A stretch of DNA of 64,000 bases from assembly GCF_000003815.2 (NCBI RefSeq), contig NC_049993.1:19212134-19276133 (forward strand), in the 5' to 3' direction. The position numbers and the translations under genes were made by a program. This stretch comes from Branchiostoma floridae. Its lineage: Eukaryota; Chordata; Leptocardii; Amphioxiformes; Branchiostomatidae. Position 1 is the first letter of the stretch; the number at the start of each line of letters is the position of its first letter. Below are positions 36,001 to 42,961 of this stretch, piece after piece. The notes below the pieces were generated by a model. That model saw only the letters and a program-made list of their open reading frames with translations, did not search any database and was not told the origin of the DNA.

Positions 36001-39000
36001 TTCCGTTTCCGCAGGTTTCTTCCAGCCCGTGAAGTACACTAAGAACGGGCGGGAGTGTCTGTTCGTGGACGGCGGGATCTGCTGTAACTACCCCATCCAC
36101 TCATACGACGGTAAGTTACTTGTCTGTTTAACGACAGTTCTTAGATAAGCAAGTGCATCTGAATGACTTTCCAAATTGTGTCGATATCTGGCATGTGGTT
36201 AGCTGTCAATAAAAACTGGAATAAGTTTGAATTTTGGCCCTCTAGTTAATTCTAGTTTGTAGGAGGCCCTCAAGTTAATTCTAACCTTGGAGCAAATTTA
36301 CCATCCGTGATGCTGCTTCCCTTAACTATGGTAGCTAGTTTCCGGCGGGATTTTCTGAACTTAGTTAGCAACAGGGGAGAGCAACACATTGAGCACGTAA
36401 AAGAATCCGCCACGCTTATCGAAAAGAGCAAGGGTCCTTCCCGGTGTGTGTAAACCTTTCCTGCTAAATGGGGTAGGGAATTACCCGAGCAGCCTTGTAA
36501 CCCCAGCTTCGTCTGTTGAGTCAGTGAATTGAACTTGCCAAAGCTTAATGTTCTGACTTAGGAGAAGAGATGCTGCCACAGTGAGCGTAGTACGGTGCCT
36601 AGAAGTGGTCAATGGCCTTGCACTGAGCAAACGTGTCAAGAAAAACATATTCATGGGTCTTCTCTGCATGTTCCAGGCTGGTGGCTGTCCATGGACAGTC
36701 AAAACTCCTTCTTCAACCGGATGGGGGAGGTGGGCGAACTGCTGGACGTGAATGAGATGTCGGACCGGTTCGACTCTTACAACAACAAGACTCTGGGCGT
36801 CATGGTGGTGCGTACAGCTTCGTTGATTATTTGATTAGTTAATTGACTAGTAGATTAGTCAAATATTTCGTTGGTTGACTTTTTGATTAGGTGGCTACTA
36901 CTTTGAATGTGATGATGGCGGGGTGATCAGTTCACTGGTTCAACGTTGGGACAATCGAAACCACTCAAGGATAGTCAAAAAGCCAAAAATCAAAACAATA
37001 GCTTAAAGATTCGTTTCATTAATTGGTTTGTCAATTAGTTAGCTACATAGCTTATGAGTACAGAATGTGTAGCTAGTAGTCGACTGCACGTTAAATGGTT
37101 ACTAATTAATGAATTACGTGGGTCCATTGAAAGCATTACGAAAGAGTAAATAGACCTTCATCTTAGAACACCTTAATTTCTTTGATAGTTTGTTAGTTAG
37201 CTTACTAACTAATTAGCCAATGAGTTAAAAACAGACAATGGCAATGTAAGGAATATATGTACATGTCCGCATAAACATTCATACGATTCAATGGACTACA
37301 ACGTGCACTGTCCTGATTCGTGGATATTATTGACGTATTTATCTGTTTGTGTTCGTTCATTTGTTTGTTTGTTTGTTTGTTTGTTTAGTACTCCAATGAC
37401 GACCCGGAGGACATGAGGAGCACGCTGAAGGCTCGTGAGGGGAAGAAGAAGACCATCAGACCGGACACTGTGCTAGCCGGGTGAGTCCCACGTGTCTGAC
37501 ATAACGTGTGATGGTTCAAAAACACGCTTTGAGTAGATGCACTTCTGTAATTTCTTCTTGAATTTGTTACATTAATGCTACGTCACAATTCGTAAAAGCT
37601 ACCACAGAATTAGGGACTGCGTAAACGTCACAAAGGGGTACAAATGTCTTGAAACTGACTTCTTCTACCATTCACCACCGTTTCTGGAGCTAGGGCTCTT
37701 TGAAGTACTGTGGCGCATTACTTTGTACCCGAACTACTATTGAACACGGAAGTTGTTGAAAAAACCGTGAGGCGTGTTGGATACACCCGATCCATCGATC
37801 TCGGAAGTTAAGCAACGCACAGTCCGGTCAGTCCTTGGATGGGAGGCCACTCAAGTACGACCGGATGTTGTAGCCTCAAGAGGCATTCCACGAAATCGTC
37901 TTCCGTGAGGGACGTACGCGTAAAACGAGGGTCCCATGCTCGAGGAGGTGCCTTGACCACGTTAAACAGTCTCATTACCCACTCTTTGGGTACCTACTGG
38001 CTGCAAATACAGCCGATATTATCATATGAATACTGTGTTCTGTCTCAAATGGAATAACACAACATTCTAACCGAACTTTCAGCACCAAGGACAAGGCTGA
38101 GCGGGATAAGATCGGCGCGCAGGAGTTCCGCAAGAGGACCAAGGACATGATCGGAGACTTCCTGAACGCCGTCAAGACGAGCGACGCAGACGGAAGCGGC
38201 ACCATCAACAGGAAGGAGCTGGAGGACGCCTTCTTAAAGGTTCGTCCGTTTGTTTGTTTGTTTGTTCGTTTGTTTGTTTCTTTTGAATTTTGGACTTCAT
38301 TGACCATTGTCACTGCTTCTATTGGAGACTTTAAACGCACCAACACTGGATAACTAAACAAATGAAAATTGTTGACAAGTAGGATGGTTGAAAGGAGGAA
38401 AGAAACGAGGTAGCCGGGAAAAGAAGGATGAGAGAAAGAAAGAAAGGAAGGAACAGAGGGAAAGAGAAAGAGAGAAAGAAAGAAAAGCTGCAAGGAAATT
38501 ATGGTTTACAAACATAGAATGATACATCGTCGTATTGCGTACCTTTGACAGCCAGATACAGAATTCGTTTGCTACCCATCGTGGTAACAGATCTACTTTA
38601 AGTTGACAAGTACATGTAAACAAATGTCTAACTTGATCCCCAAATCCGTCTGCCCCCCAGGAGGCTGAGAACATCAATGACGGTGAGACCATGCCGACAG
38701 GCGTGTCCGTGGCGCAGCTGTTTGATGCACTCGATGTCAACAAGGACGGAGAGGTAAGATGACCATGACCACAATTCAGAAACAAAACAGTTAAAGTGAT
38801 GAAAGAACTTACGTTGTCCAGTTCTTTAAGAACCTGTTAGAGCTGTTGTTACAGTATCGGAAACTGGATAATGATAATTGATACTGAAACGGTACAGTAA
38901 TGAAATAGACTGAATCTGTTGACACGATACGACCTAAACTACACCCACACATCACCTACCAGGATGTTGTGTGATTCTTTGTGAACCTGTTCAAACTTTG

Positions 39001-41421
39001 TTTAAGTTTGTGTTAGAGGTATTGCTACAGTATAAGAAGACAGGATAAAGACCATTGATACTAAAACAGTACATCAAGAAAAAGAGTCTATATCTGTTGA
39101 CATGATACGATCTACCCTGCACCCACCGATAGCCTACCAGGAGGTGGTACAGTTCTTTAAGAAGCTGCCCTTGTTTTAGTTTGTGTTAGAGTTATTTATA
39201 CAGTATCGGTGGACAGAATGAGAATCTTTGATACTGAAAACAGTACACATAGTAAAGTTCTTCGATACACAGAATTGTACTCACTTCCAACGTTTCGATG
39301 TCTGTCAGACACAATCATCAGGGTTACAATGACTGGGTCTGATCCTTGCTGCTACGTATAGCCGATGTAGGTGGCGTTGCAGCAGCAAGAATGCCGTCCC
39401 AGACGTGGCTCAGCTTGTATCCCCCCTTGTCTCTGTTCATGACTGGAGCTGATTTTCTGATCCAGACTACCTCCTTAAAGCTTAATCCAATGCCAATTCT
39501 GGTTGTGTGTCGAAGAACCTTACTATATTTGTAATTTAACAACCTGATGAAACGGATGAAAAGAGTGCAGTAAGAACATGATACGATCTACCCTGTACCC
39601 ACAGATCACCTACCAGGAGGTTGTGCAGTTCTTTGAGAACCAGGGCTACTCCCTCATGACGAAGGACATAAAGGAGCAGGGCACGTCCGTCAACTCCCTC
39701 AGCGAGTATCACGTGTCCTACCAGCAGCTGCTCAACCTGCTGGCCAAGAGGGTCACCCTGGAGGTACGCTTCCGTTTGTATAATAGTATTTTCTTAACCC
39801 TGGCCTATTAAGAGAAGGGAAATGTATTTTTATATTGCCCCTGCCAGACTAACTACGTTTGCTAGAGAGAGAGATATCATAGGTTTCATTTGCCTTCGGA
39901 GCTGGACATGTTAACCTTAGCGTAGGCTGAATCTTCTGGCCACAATCCCCTTTTTGTCCAATGGCCCCATAAGGAAGGCCTGGTGGAGGCTGTTCTCTAC
40001 ACAAAATGTATCAGATGTAATTACCCAGTCAACATCCACCCCAGTCGATTGGAGTCTTGAGAAGGCAGATTGAGAAAATGTGAATTGAAATTGTTGATGA
40101 TGATGCATTTTTAGTACTCGTGATGTACTTTCAATTCGGACTTAAGTCATCATGATGACATTGTTTGTAAAACAGCAAACTCTAGAAAAGGTATCGGTAA
40201 TAATTTGTTTTAACGTACATTTATGGTCGAACAAACAAACAAACAAACAAACAAACAAAATGTAACCACCCCCCACCCCCTCTCTCTCCCTGCAGCCGCG
40301 TGAGTTTGACCGGACGGTCGGCATCAACACGGACTACGTGCACGCCACGGACCTGTTTCTGGAGCTGGCGGACAAGGAGTTCGCTCTGCAGGTACCACAT
40401 CATCATCATCATCATCAGTCACTGTCTTTTGTGTCTGTCTTTGAAGAGTCCTGTAGCTGTATTCAGTTCTTCATCTTTCTCCACTGTGCTCTGCATCCTG
40501 CAAGCTTCCTTAGCTCTTGGAGTTTCTTTACTGTTTTAAAAATGGCTCGCCCTCAGTGCTTAAGGCCTGTTTTCAGCAAACTGAGTAGTTTGACACAGTG
40601 TCTTGTGCGCATGAAATCTGCTGGAGCATAGTATTGAGAATTCAAGGGCTTCTTGTGCGGGTGTGTCTTGAGGCATACTGAGGATGTGTCTAAACATAGA
40701 CCACCTTAGGTACCCCATCCCTAATTTTTATAGTTTTATTGAACTGAATGACACGCTACCTGTTGCATGACTAGCAGGAATCTGTTGCTAAAGGCTATTA
40801 GCTTGTATGATTAGAATGCAGAAGTTTTGGTCTCCGCGAAAGTTAGTAAATAGGGTGTTGTTTAACTTGCTGCCTAATGCAATGTACACATACTTTAATT
40901 CAAATGGCCCAAACGTATTTTTTAAACTCACTTGCTGTGCCTTAGAAGTAACTTGGGTGCCTTTAGCCGCATGTCAGTCGAATCAATGAAAGGATTTGAC
41001 CACATTTCCCGCTGATATTTTTTATCGTTTTTATTTTATTGTAGCGAGGAGCGATTATATTTCTCCAATATGTCAAGAGATCATAAAGAGTCAACATTTT
41101 GAAGTTGTGCTGAATTTTGTTGTCGTCTGTTTTTCTCTGCAGCAAGGCGTGGCGGGCACCAAGGCCTTCCTGAAGAAGTACATCAAGAAGTGGAAGCTGA
41201 AGCCGCGACCAGAGGAGACCCCCGCGCCGCCGGAGGAGAGTGACGCCATCATCATCATCCCTCCAGAGGAGGAGGTTGCCATGGAAACGGAGCAGCCAGC
41301 CGAGAATCATGTCGACGAAGGCAAAGAGGAGGAAAAGCCGGAAGAGGCAAAACCGGAAGAGGCAAAACCGGAAGAAGCAAAACCGGAAGAGGCGAAACCA
41401 GCGGAAGTTAGCGTAGCCTAG
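12003..41421 (+). CDS. Patatin-like protein with two EF-hands; predicted pseudoenzyme
   Basis: Fifteen coding exons: 12003-12156, 12681-12743, 12997-13080, 13308-13753, 16060-16207, 16733-16869, 35547-35682, 36015-36110, 36677-36807, 37389-37480, 38083-38239, 38661-38753, 39605-39763, 40296-40391, 41143-41421. All junctions are GT/AG with matching phases, giving 756 aa. Domain order: Lys-rich start (MGKKKDKK), poly-Pro near residues 33-48, basic linker, patatin core about 225-490, EF-hand loops 530-541 (DADGSGTINRKE) and 573-584 (DVNKDGEITYQE), acidic tail of PEEAK repeats. Patatin lipases use a Ser/Asp dyad. The oxyanion loop (GAGGHRG, 235-241) and the DGG motif (Asp408) are present, but the G-x-S-x-G elbow reads GVGTG (265-269), so the Ser is Gly. 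No signal peptide, so probably cytosolic or membrane-peripheral. Intron 6 (18.7 kb) contains three HSDL2 genes on the other strand. A patatin-fold Ca-sensor or scaffold role is inferred. Confidence 0.85.
13990..14056 (+). repeat. tRNA-derived sequence (SINE head or tRNA pseudogene)
   Basis: An A-box-like TGGCGCAGTGGTAAAA and a perfect B box GGTTCGAATCC, with a T stem CCGG/CCGG, lie 33 bp apart as in a tRNA. A T-rich tail follows. The acceptor stem is poor, so a functional tRNA is unlikely. It lies in intron 4 of the patatin gene. Confidence 0.5.
14119..15081. mobile_element. 963-bp PIF/Harbinger-type non-autonomous element
   Basis: The left end GGCCATACCAATTTAATTTG and right end CAAATTAAATTGGTATGGCC are perfect inverted repeats, extended by TTG / CAA and a diverged TTCTCGGA stretch. 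The element is flanked on both sides by TTA (14116-14118 and 15082-15084). A 3-bp TTA duplication and GGC-type ends are hallmarks of the Harbinger superfamily. Inside is a 30-bp unit (CTGCCATATTTGGAAATGGC...) in three tandem copies at about 14434-14515. No transposase is encoded. Confidence 0.75.
15515..15985. repeat. Direct and inverted repeats in patatin intron 4
   Basis: A ~65-bp direct repeat starting GAAGGGTGCTGTTTGAAC occurs at about 15517 and 15696. A palindrome follows, with TATTGAACTAGTTAAAGTG near 15850 pairing with AGTTTAACTAGTTCAATAA near 15958. This is probably a decayed MITE. Confidence 0.5.
16870..17442. repeat. (GAAT)n / (GGAT)n microsatellite and gene-free DNA
   Basis: GAAT/GGAT-rich tracts occur at about 16888-16950 and 17028-17088, just after the donor of patatin exon 6. 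A minus-strand ORF rich in His-Ser-Phe-Ile is only the translation of this repeat. The rest, up to the HSDL2-C stop codon, shows nothing recognisable. Confidence 0.8.
17443..22463 (-). CDS. HSDL2-type dehydrogenase, paralog C (no SCP2 domain, ends SKL)
   Basis: Short-chain dehydrogenase of the HSDL2 family, NAD(P)-dependent and peroxisomal in vertebrates; the substrate is unknown. Exons on the minus strand: 22450-22463, 21993-22156, 21239-21452, 20524-20630, 20100-20201, 19456-19647, 17443-17558. Phases join exactly to give 302 aa. Starts MENTGELAG; cofactor loop TGASRGIG; NNAS motif near residue 100; catalytic YTMAK (Tyr168/Lys172). The last exon begins GHDLYPDLFMDE like the full-length paralog, then runs into KTSKL and a stop, so the whole SCP2 domain is missing although a peroxisomal PTS1 tripeptide is kept. 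A partial extra copy of exon 3 lies at 21532-21590. The reading frame is intact, so it is judged a real gene rather than a pseudogene. It lies in patatin intron 6, last of three head-to-tail copies. Confidence 0.85.
17886..18075 (-). pseudogene. LINE reverse-transcriptase C-terminal fragment
   Basis: The minus strand reads SAECRCGHPTQTMGHITKDC and later AVAWLQYWHGTL before a stop. This matches the cysteine/histidine cluster (CxCGxxxQTxxHI..DC) found at the C-terminus of many LINE ORF2 proteins. It lies in intron 6 of HSDL2-C and is a 5'-truncated relic. Confidence 0.65.
18864..19448. mobile_element. Foldback element carrying a G/C-rich degenerate array
   Basis: The left end TAATCTCCAAGAAGATCCTA pairs with the right end TAGGATCTGCTTGGAGATTA, and similarity continues inward for about 50 bp. 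The same termini flank the element at 3490-3855. Between the arms, at about 19185-19345, lies a degenerate array of a ~28-bp unit with the core GGAG(C/T)G(T/C)CCCCT. It sits in an HSDL2-C intron. Confidence 0.6.
21532..21590 (-). pseudogene. Partial duplicate of HSDL2-C exon 3
   Basis: A second acceptor (TTTTATTTCAG) is followed by sequence encoding VEAAGGKCLPFIMDIRSEDQ, and similarity to true exon 3 (VQAAV) runs about 15 bp further before decaying. It lies just upstream of true exon 3. It could be a cryptic exon but has no useful downstream partner. Confidence 0.7.
22600..22810. repeat. Dispersed repeat fragment with GAAACGTCTGACC word
   Basis: The segment CGAAAGATAGAGGATCCTATC ... GAAACGTCTGACCGTTTCC ... 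AGTAACTGCTTTTTG shares words, in inverse orientation, with 10345-10440 (CAGTTACTCAAGCAACTG, AAACGGTCAGACG). Such sequences are common near the ends of Penelope-like or LINE elements (inference). It lies upstream of the HSDL2-C start. Confidence 0.4.
23142..27604 (-). CDS. HSDL2-type dehydrogenase, paralog B (no SCP2 domain, ends SKL)
   Basis: Same family and domain plan as paralog C. Exons on the minus strand: 27591-27604, 26689-26852, 25402-25615, 24918-25021, 24441-24542, 23853-24047, 23142-23257. All phases agree and the protein is 302 aa. Starts MENTGELAG; TGASRGIG cofactor loop; NNAS motif; YTIAK (Tyr167/Lys171). Where paralogs A and C have LNISPPLN, B has LNNCPPLS, a change next to the active site. 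The last exon begins GNPLMPCGFLDH, diverges, and ends GAAKASKL plus stop: no SCP2 domain, but a PTS1. Sense-strand AATAAA lies about 140 bp beyond the stop (23001-23006). An extra partial exon 3 sits at 26141-26227 and a foldback transposon at 25640-26077. It is the middle gene of the nested cluster. Confidence 0.85.
25328..25385. repeat. (AATC)n / (AACC)n microsatellite
   Basis: CAATCAAT repeats pass into CAACCAAC and back. It sits about 15-70 bp past the donor of HSDL2-B exon 3. Confidence 0.9.
25640..26077. mobile_element. 438-bp foldback transposon with 10-bp target duplication
   Basis: The left arm GGGTTCGATGAAAGAGCTGG and following sequence through about 25722 recurs inverted at about 25993-26077, ending CCAGCTCTTTCATCGAACCC. 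The arms are about 83 bp and nearly perfect. The exact decamer GACAGTTTAC flanks both sides (25630-25639 and 26078-26087). Long arms plus a 9-11 bp duplication fit a non-autonomous Mutator-like element; the family is inferred. The insertion is recent, judging by arm identity, and lies in an intron of HSDL2-B. Confidence 0.8.
26141..26227 (-). pseudogene. Partial duplicate of HSDL2-B exon 3
   Basis: After a good acceptor (GTTGTTTCTTCAG) the minus strand encodes IDSEVGGGKCLPCIVDIWYE, then DQVQSAVEQA, and similarity ends abruptly. It parallels the remnant in paralog C. True exon 3 follows downstream at 25402-25615. Confidence 0.75.
27605..28319. other. Intergenic DNA between HSDL2-B and HSDL2-A
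   Basis: This should hold the HSDL2-B promoter and the distal 3' flank of HSDL2-A. No conserved motif could be recognised with confidence. Confidence 0.4.
28320..28939. repeat. 39-bp minisatellite incorporating the HSDL2-A stop-codon end
   Basis: Units of 39 bp start GGATACA(G/T)TGTAGCAA and run to ATCATCAGGC or ATCATTAGGT. At least four tandem units lie at 28739-28894, two more near 28559-28636, and decayed ones near 28330. A higher-order unit also carries a copy of the end of the HSDL2-A coding exon: 28678-28730 reads, on the minus strand, LMGQMKSKL and a stop, like the true end at 28940. An AATAAA in the minus sense lies at about 28457. The array occupies the 3' UTR of HSDL2-A. Confidence 0.8.
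28940..34618 (-). CDS. HSDL2: HSDL2, full-length paralog A (SDR + SCP2, ends SKL)
   Basis: Peroxisomal short-chain dehydrogenase fused to a sterol-carrier-protein-2 domain. Exons on the minus strand: 34605-34618, 33614-33777, 33331-33389, 32782-32936, 32171-32274, then one of 31612-31713 or 31258-31359, then 30406-30603, 29637-29834, 28940-29184. With a single copy of the duplicated exon the phases close exactly to 412 aa (human 418). Starts MLNTGKLAGRTIFISGASRG, like the human MLPNTG start; NNAS at 99-102; YTMAK with Tyr167/Lys171. The SCP2 domain spans roughly 290-412, with DSEDFVKMFAGEMQPTQAF and GKLRIKGDLAMAIKLEKLMG. It ends LKSKL, a PTS1. Unlike B and C, the segment DQ|VQ is interrupted by an intron. 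First gene of the nested cluster; it probably represents the ancestral form. Confidence 0.92.
31258..31359 (-). other. HSDL2: HSDL2-A exon 6b, alternative active-site exon
   Basis: This is a 102-bp exon, phase 1 at both ends, with acceptor GTTGTTGCAG and donor GTAGGT. It encodes AYTMAKYGMSMCVLGMAEEF then RHDGIAVNALWPQT. It is the downstream copy of a tandem exon pair and carries the catalytic Tyr/Lys. The sequence between the copies is 252 bp. Confidence 0.85.
31612..31713 (-). other. HSDL2: HSDL2-A exon 6a, alternative active-site exon
   Basis: This is a 102-bp exon, phase 1 at both ends, with donor GTAGGT. It encodes AYTMAKYGMSMCVLGMAEEF then KPDRIGVNALWPLT. The first 20 residues equal those of exon 6b and the rest differ at a handful of sites. 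Inclusion of both would repeat the active-site helix and keep the frame. Confidence 0.85.
35045..35058 (-). other. HSDL2: Second candidate HSDL2 first exon (MQNTG)
   Basis: On the minus strand ATG CAG AAT ACA GG is followed by GTAATG. It has the same length, phase and sequence type as the first exons of A (MLNTG), B and C (MENTG), and lies 427 bp upstream of the A first exon. It may be an alternative first exon or the remnant of a fourth gene copy. Confidence 0.6.
35290..35500. repeat. Imperfect (GAAT)n / (GGAT)n tract
   Basis: GAATG and GGATG repeats fill the region before the acceptor of patatin exon 7. The perfect part is at about 35451-35494. Minus-strand ORFs here only translate the repeat. 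Confidence 0.9.
37363..37388 (+). repeat. (GTTT)n abutting the acceptor of patatin exon 10
   Basis: Tandem GTTT units run directly into the TTTAG acceptor of the exon starting at 37389 and so supply its pyrimidine tract. Confidence 0.85.
37765..37876 (+). repeat. 5S rRNA-derived sequence (SINE3-like or pseudogene)
   Basis: Blocks match eukaryotic 5S rRNA in order: ACACCCGATCC, GATCTCGGAAGTTAAGC, then CTTGGATGGGAGGCC and GGATGTTGTAG near the 3' end. The 5' strand and middle are diverged, so it is not a working 5S gene. Unrelated sequence follows to about 37970, as in 5S-headed SINEs. It lies in intron 10 of the patatin gene. Confidence 0.75.
38815..39230 (+). repeat. Decayed tandem copies of the EF-hand exon 13 start
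   Basis: Exon 13 begins ATCACCTACCAGGAGGTTGT at 39605. Diverged copies with the same upstream context lie at about 38958 (ATCACCTACCAGGATGTTGT, then an in-frame TGA) and about 39128 (ATAGCCTACCAGGAGGTGGT). The surrounding ~175-bp unit, with GTTAGAG...TACAGTAT...GATACTGAAA, repeats about three times. They are ghost exons within intron 12. Confidence 0.7.
39240..39540 (-). mobile_element. Penelope-like element fragment
   Basis: The minus strand encodes VVWIRKSAPVMNRDKGGYKL then SHVWDGIL. This resembles the C-terminal IRK..xxNRDxGxYxLSHxWD block of GIY-YIG Penelope-like proteins. It is followed by ACAGACATCGAAACGTTGGA, typical of their terminal region. It is truncated and lies in intron 12 of the patatin gene. 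Confidence 0.6.
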
Positions 41422-42961
41422 GCAAGGAAGAGTTAGAGAGGAGACACTGAACGTTGGAGGATCTGAACTGTATCAAAACTAAGAGTTGACTGATTTGCTG
41501 TAAAAGGGAAAATGTTGGTTCGCGGCTTTAGTATTGCGATGATTTCCTATTCGCAAAATGAAAACCATTATGAAAATGTTTGTGCTGCCTTCACTCGCCC
41601 TACCCCCTTGTTCCAATCGCGAATTTAAACCATTGCGAACGGTACATCTTCTCCCTACCGCGAAATTAACCTCGGGGAACATTTCCCCTTTAAAAAAAAA
41701 GCGTATTTACTGGTCTGTTGTTATATGGTCGAGAGGAGGTGAAGTTACTGAAAACAGTGCAATGGGGAAGATTTTGAACGACGGGAATTAATATATATCT
41801 ATAATATCAAAAGGCCAGGTCTGTGGTGGTGGGAGGGTGTTGATATCAGACAAAATAGAAAAAGATGATTTTTTTTCTACCTATCATACCGATTTTGACA
41901 CTGTTGAACTTTTTTGGGTGAAATTCGCTCATATACATTTCGTTTATTTCTTTGTCAGGTGAACATCGCTTGTAGCAATGCATATATTTACATATGATGA
42001 TAGTCAACATACATAGAAAGTTTTGTACGGAAGATTTCGTTAACTTATGATTTATATACCATGTTGTACATGGAAAGTATTTAAACTTTAAGGTCTGGGG
42101 ATGGTTAGTGTGTGGATATAAGCCATGGTAATATATGACGTGTATGTCTCATGAATTACAATCGATTGTTTTCTGAATGTAACGTATTGTGGTCTCTCGC
42201 ATGAGTTGCTGATTAAACTATGAACGTCTTGCTCGATATATCGTACGGTGGTCTCGTTTAGGAGTTCTCCAGTCAGAAAAAAAAATCATTTGTGATATAT
42301 TCATTTGATTTCATTTCATTTGGTGAAGTTACGAAGTTTATGTTATATATTTTGCCATTTTATAACGCATTTTACCAAGGCCACATTTACACATCATGCT
42401 ACATTAATTAAAAAAAGTACGTTTACTTATTATCATAAGTTTATACATAAGTAAGATAACATCACACGCATTGAAGCTACACTGGAATAAATGGAAATGA
42501 ATAAAGTGTGTCACATTATAGAAAAAACGATTGCGACATCTTTTTATTCGGTAAGGGAGGTATCTCACCGGACTGCCTATATCTGCCCCGTAGAGAGCCT
42601 GCACTAGCTACGCAGCCCATTAGCCACGAATAGACTGGATTCCTGGTTATGCAGGATGCGCTTCGGAGCATGACATGTCTTAGATAAGATCACATCCTTT
42701 CACCTTACAAACTTCCGGGCACCCAAAGCTCTATCCACTAATTTGCGCCATGATCGCGACGAATCCTGGATATCCAGAACGTGTAGCTCTGCTTGCGACG
42801 TGTTCTGGATATTGATACGGGCGTGCTTCGGAGCATGTCTTGCATAAGATCACGTCCTTGATGCAACAGGGATGTCATACATTCACCTTACAGAATTCCA
42901 GACACATTTAACCAAACGGTACATTATTAAAGACGTACAAAAAATAGAAGCTATTGTGTGT
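41422..42961. other. Tail-to-tail 3' region of the patatin and EGF genes
   Basis: Plus-strand AATAAA motifs at 42485 and 42499 could end the patatin transcript. A minus-sense AATAAA near 42542 could end the EGF transcript, so the two 3' UTRs may nearly meet. About 41510-41700 carries a copy of the TTCGCG/CGCGAA repeat seen at 3533-3737. About 42655-42715 and 42826-42905 are direct repeats (CGGAGCATG...CATAAGATCAC...ATTCACCTTACA). Confidence 0.45.
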
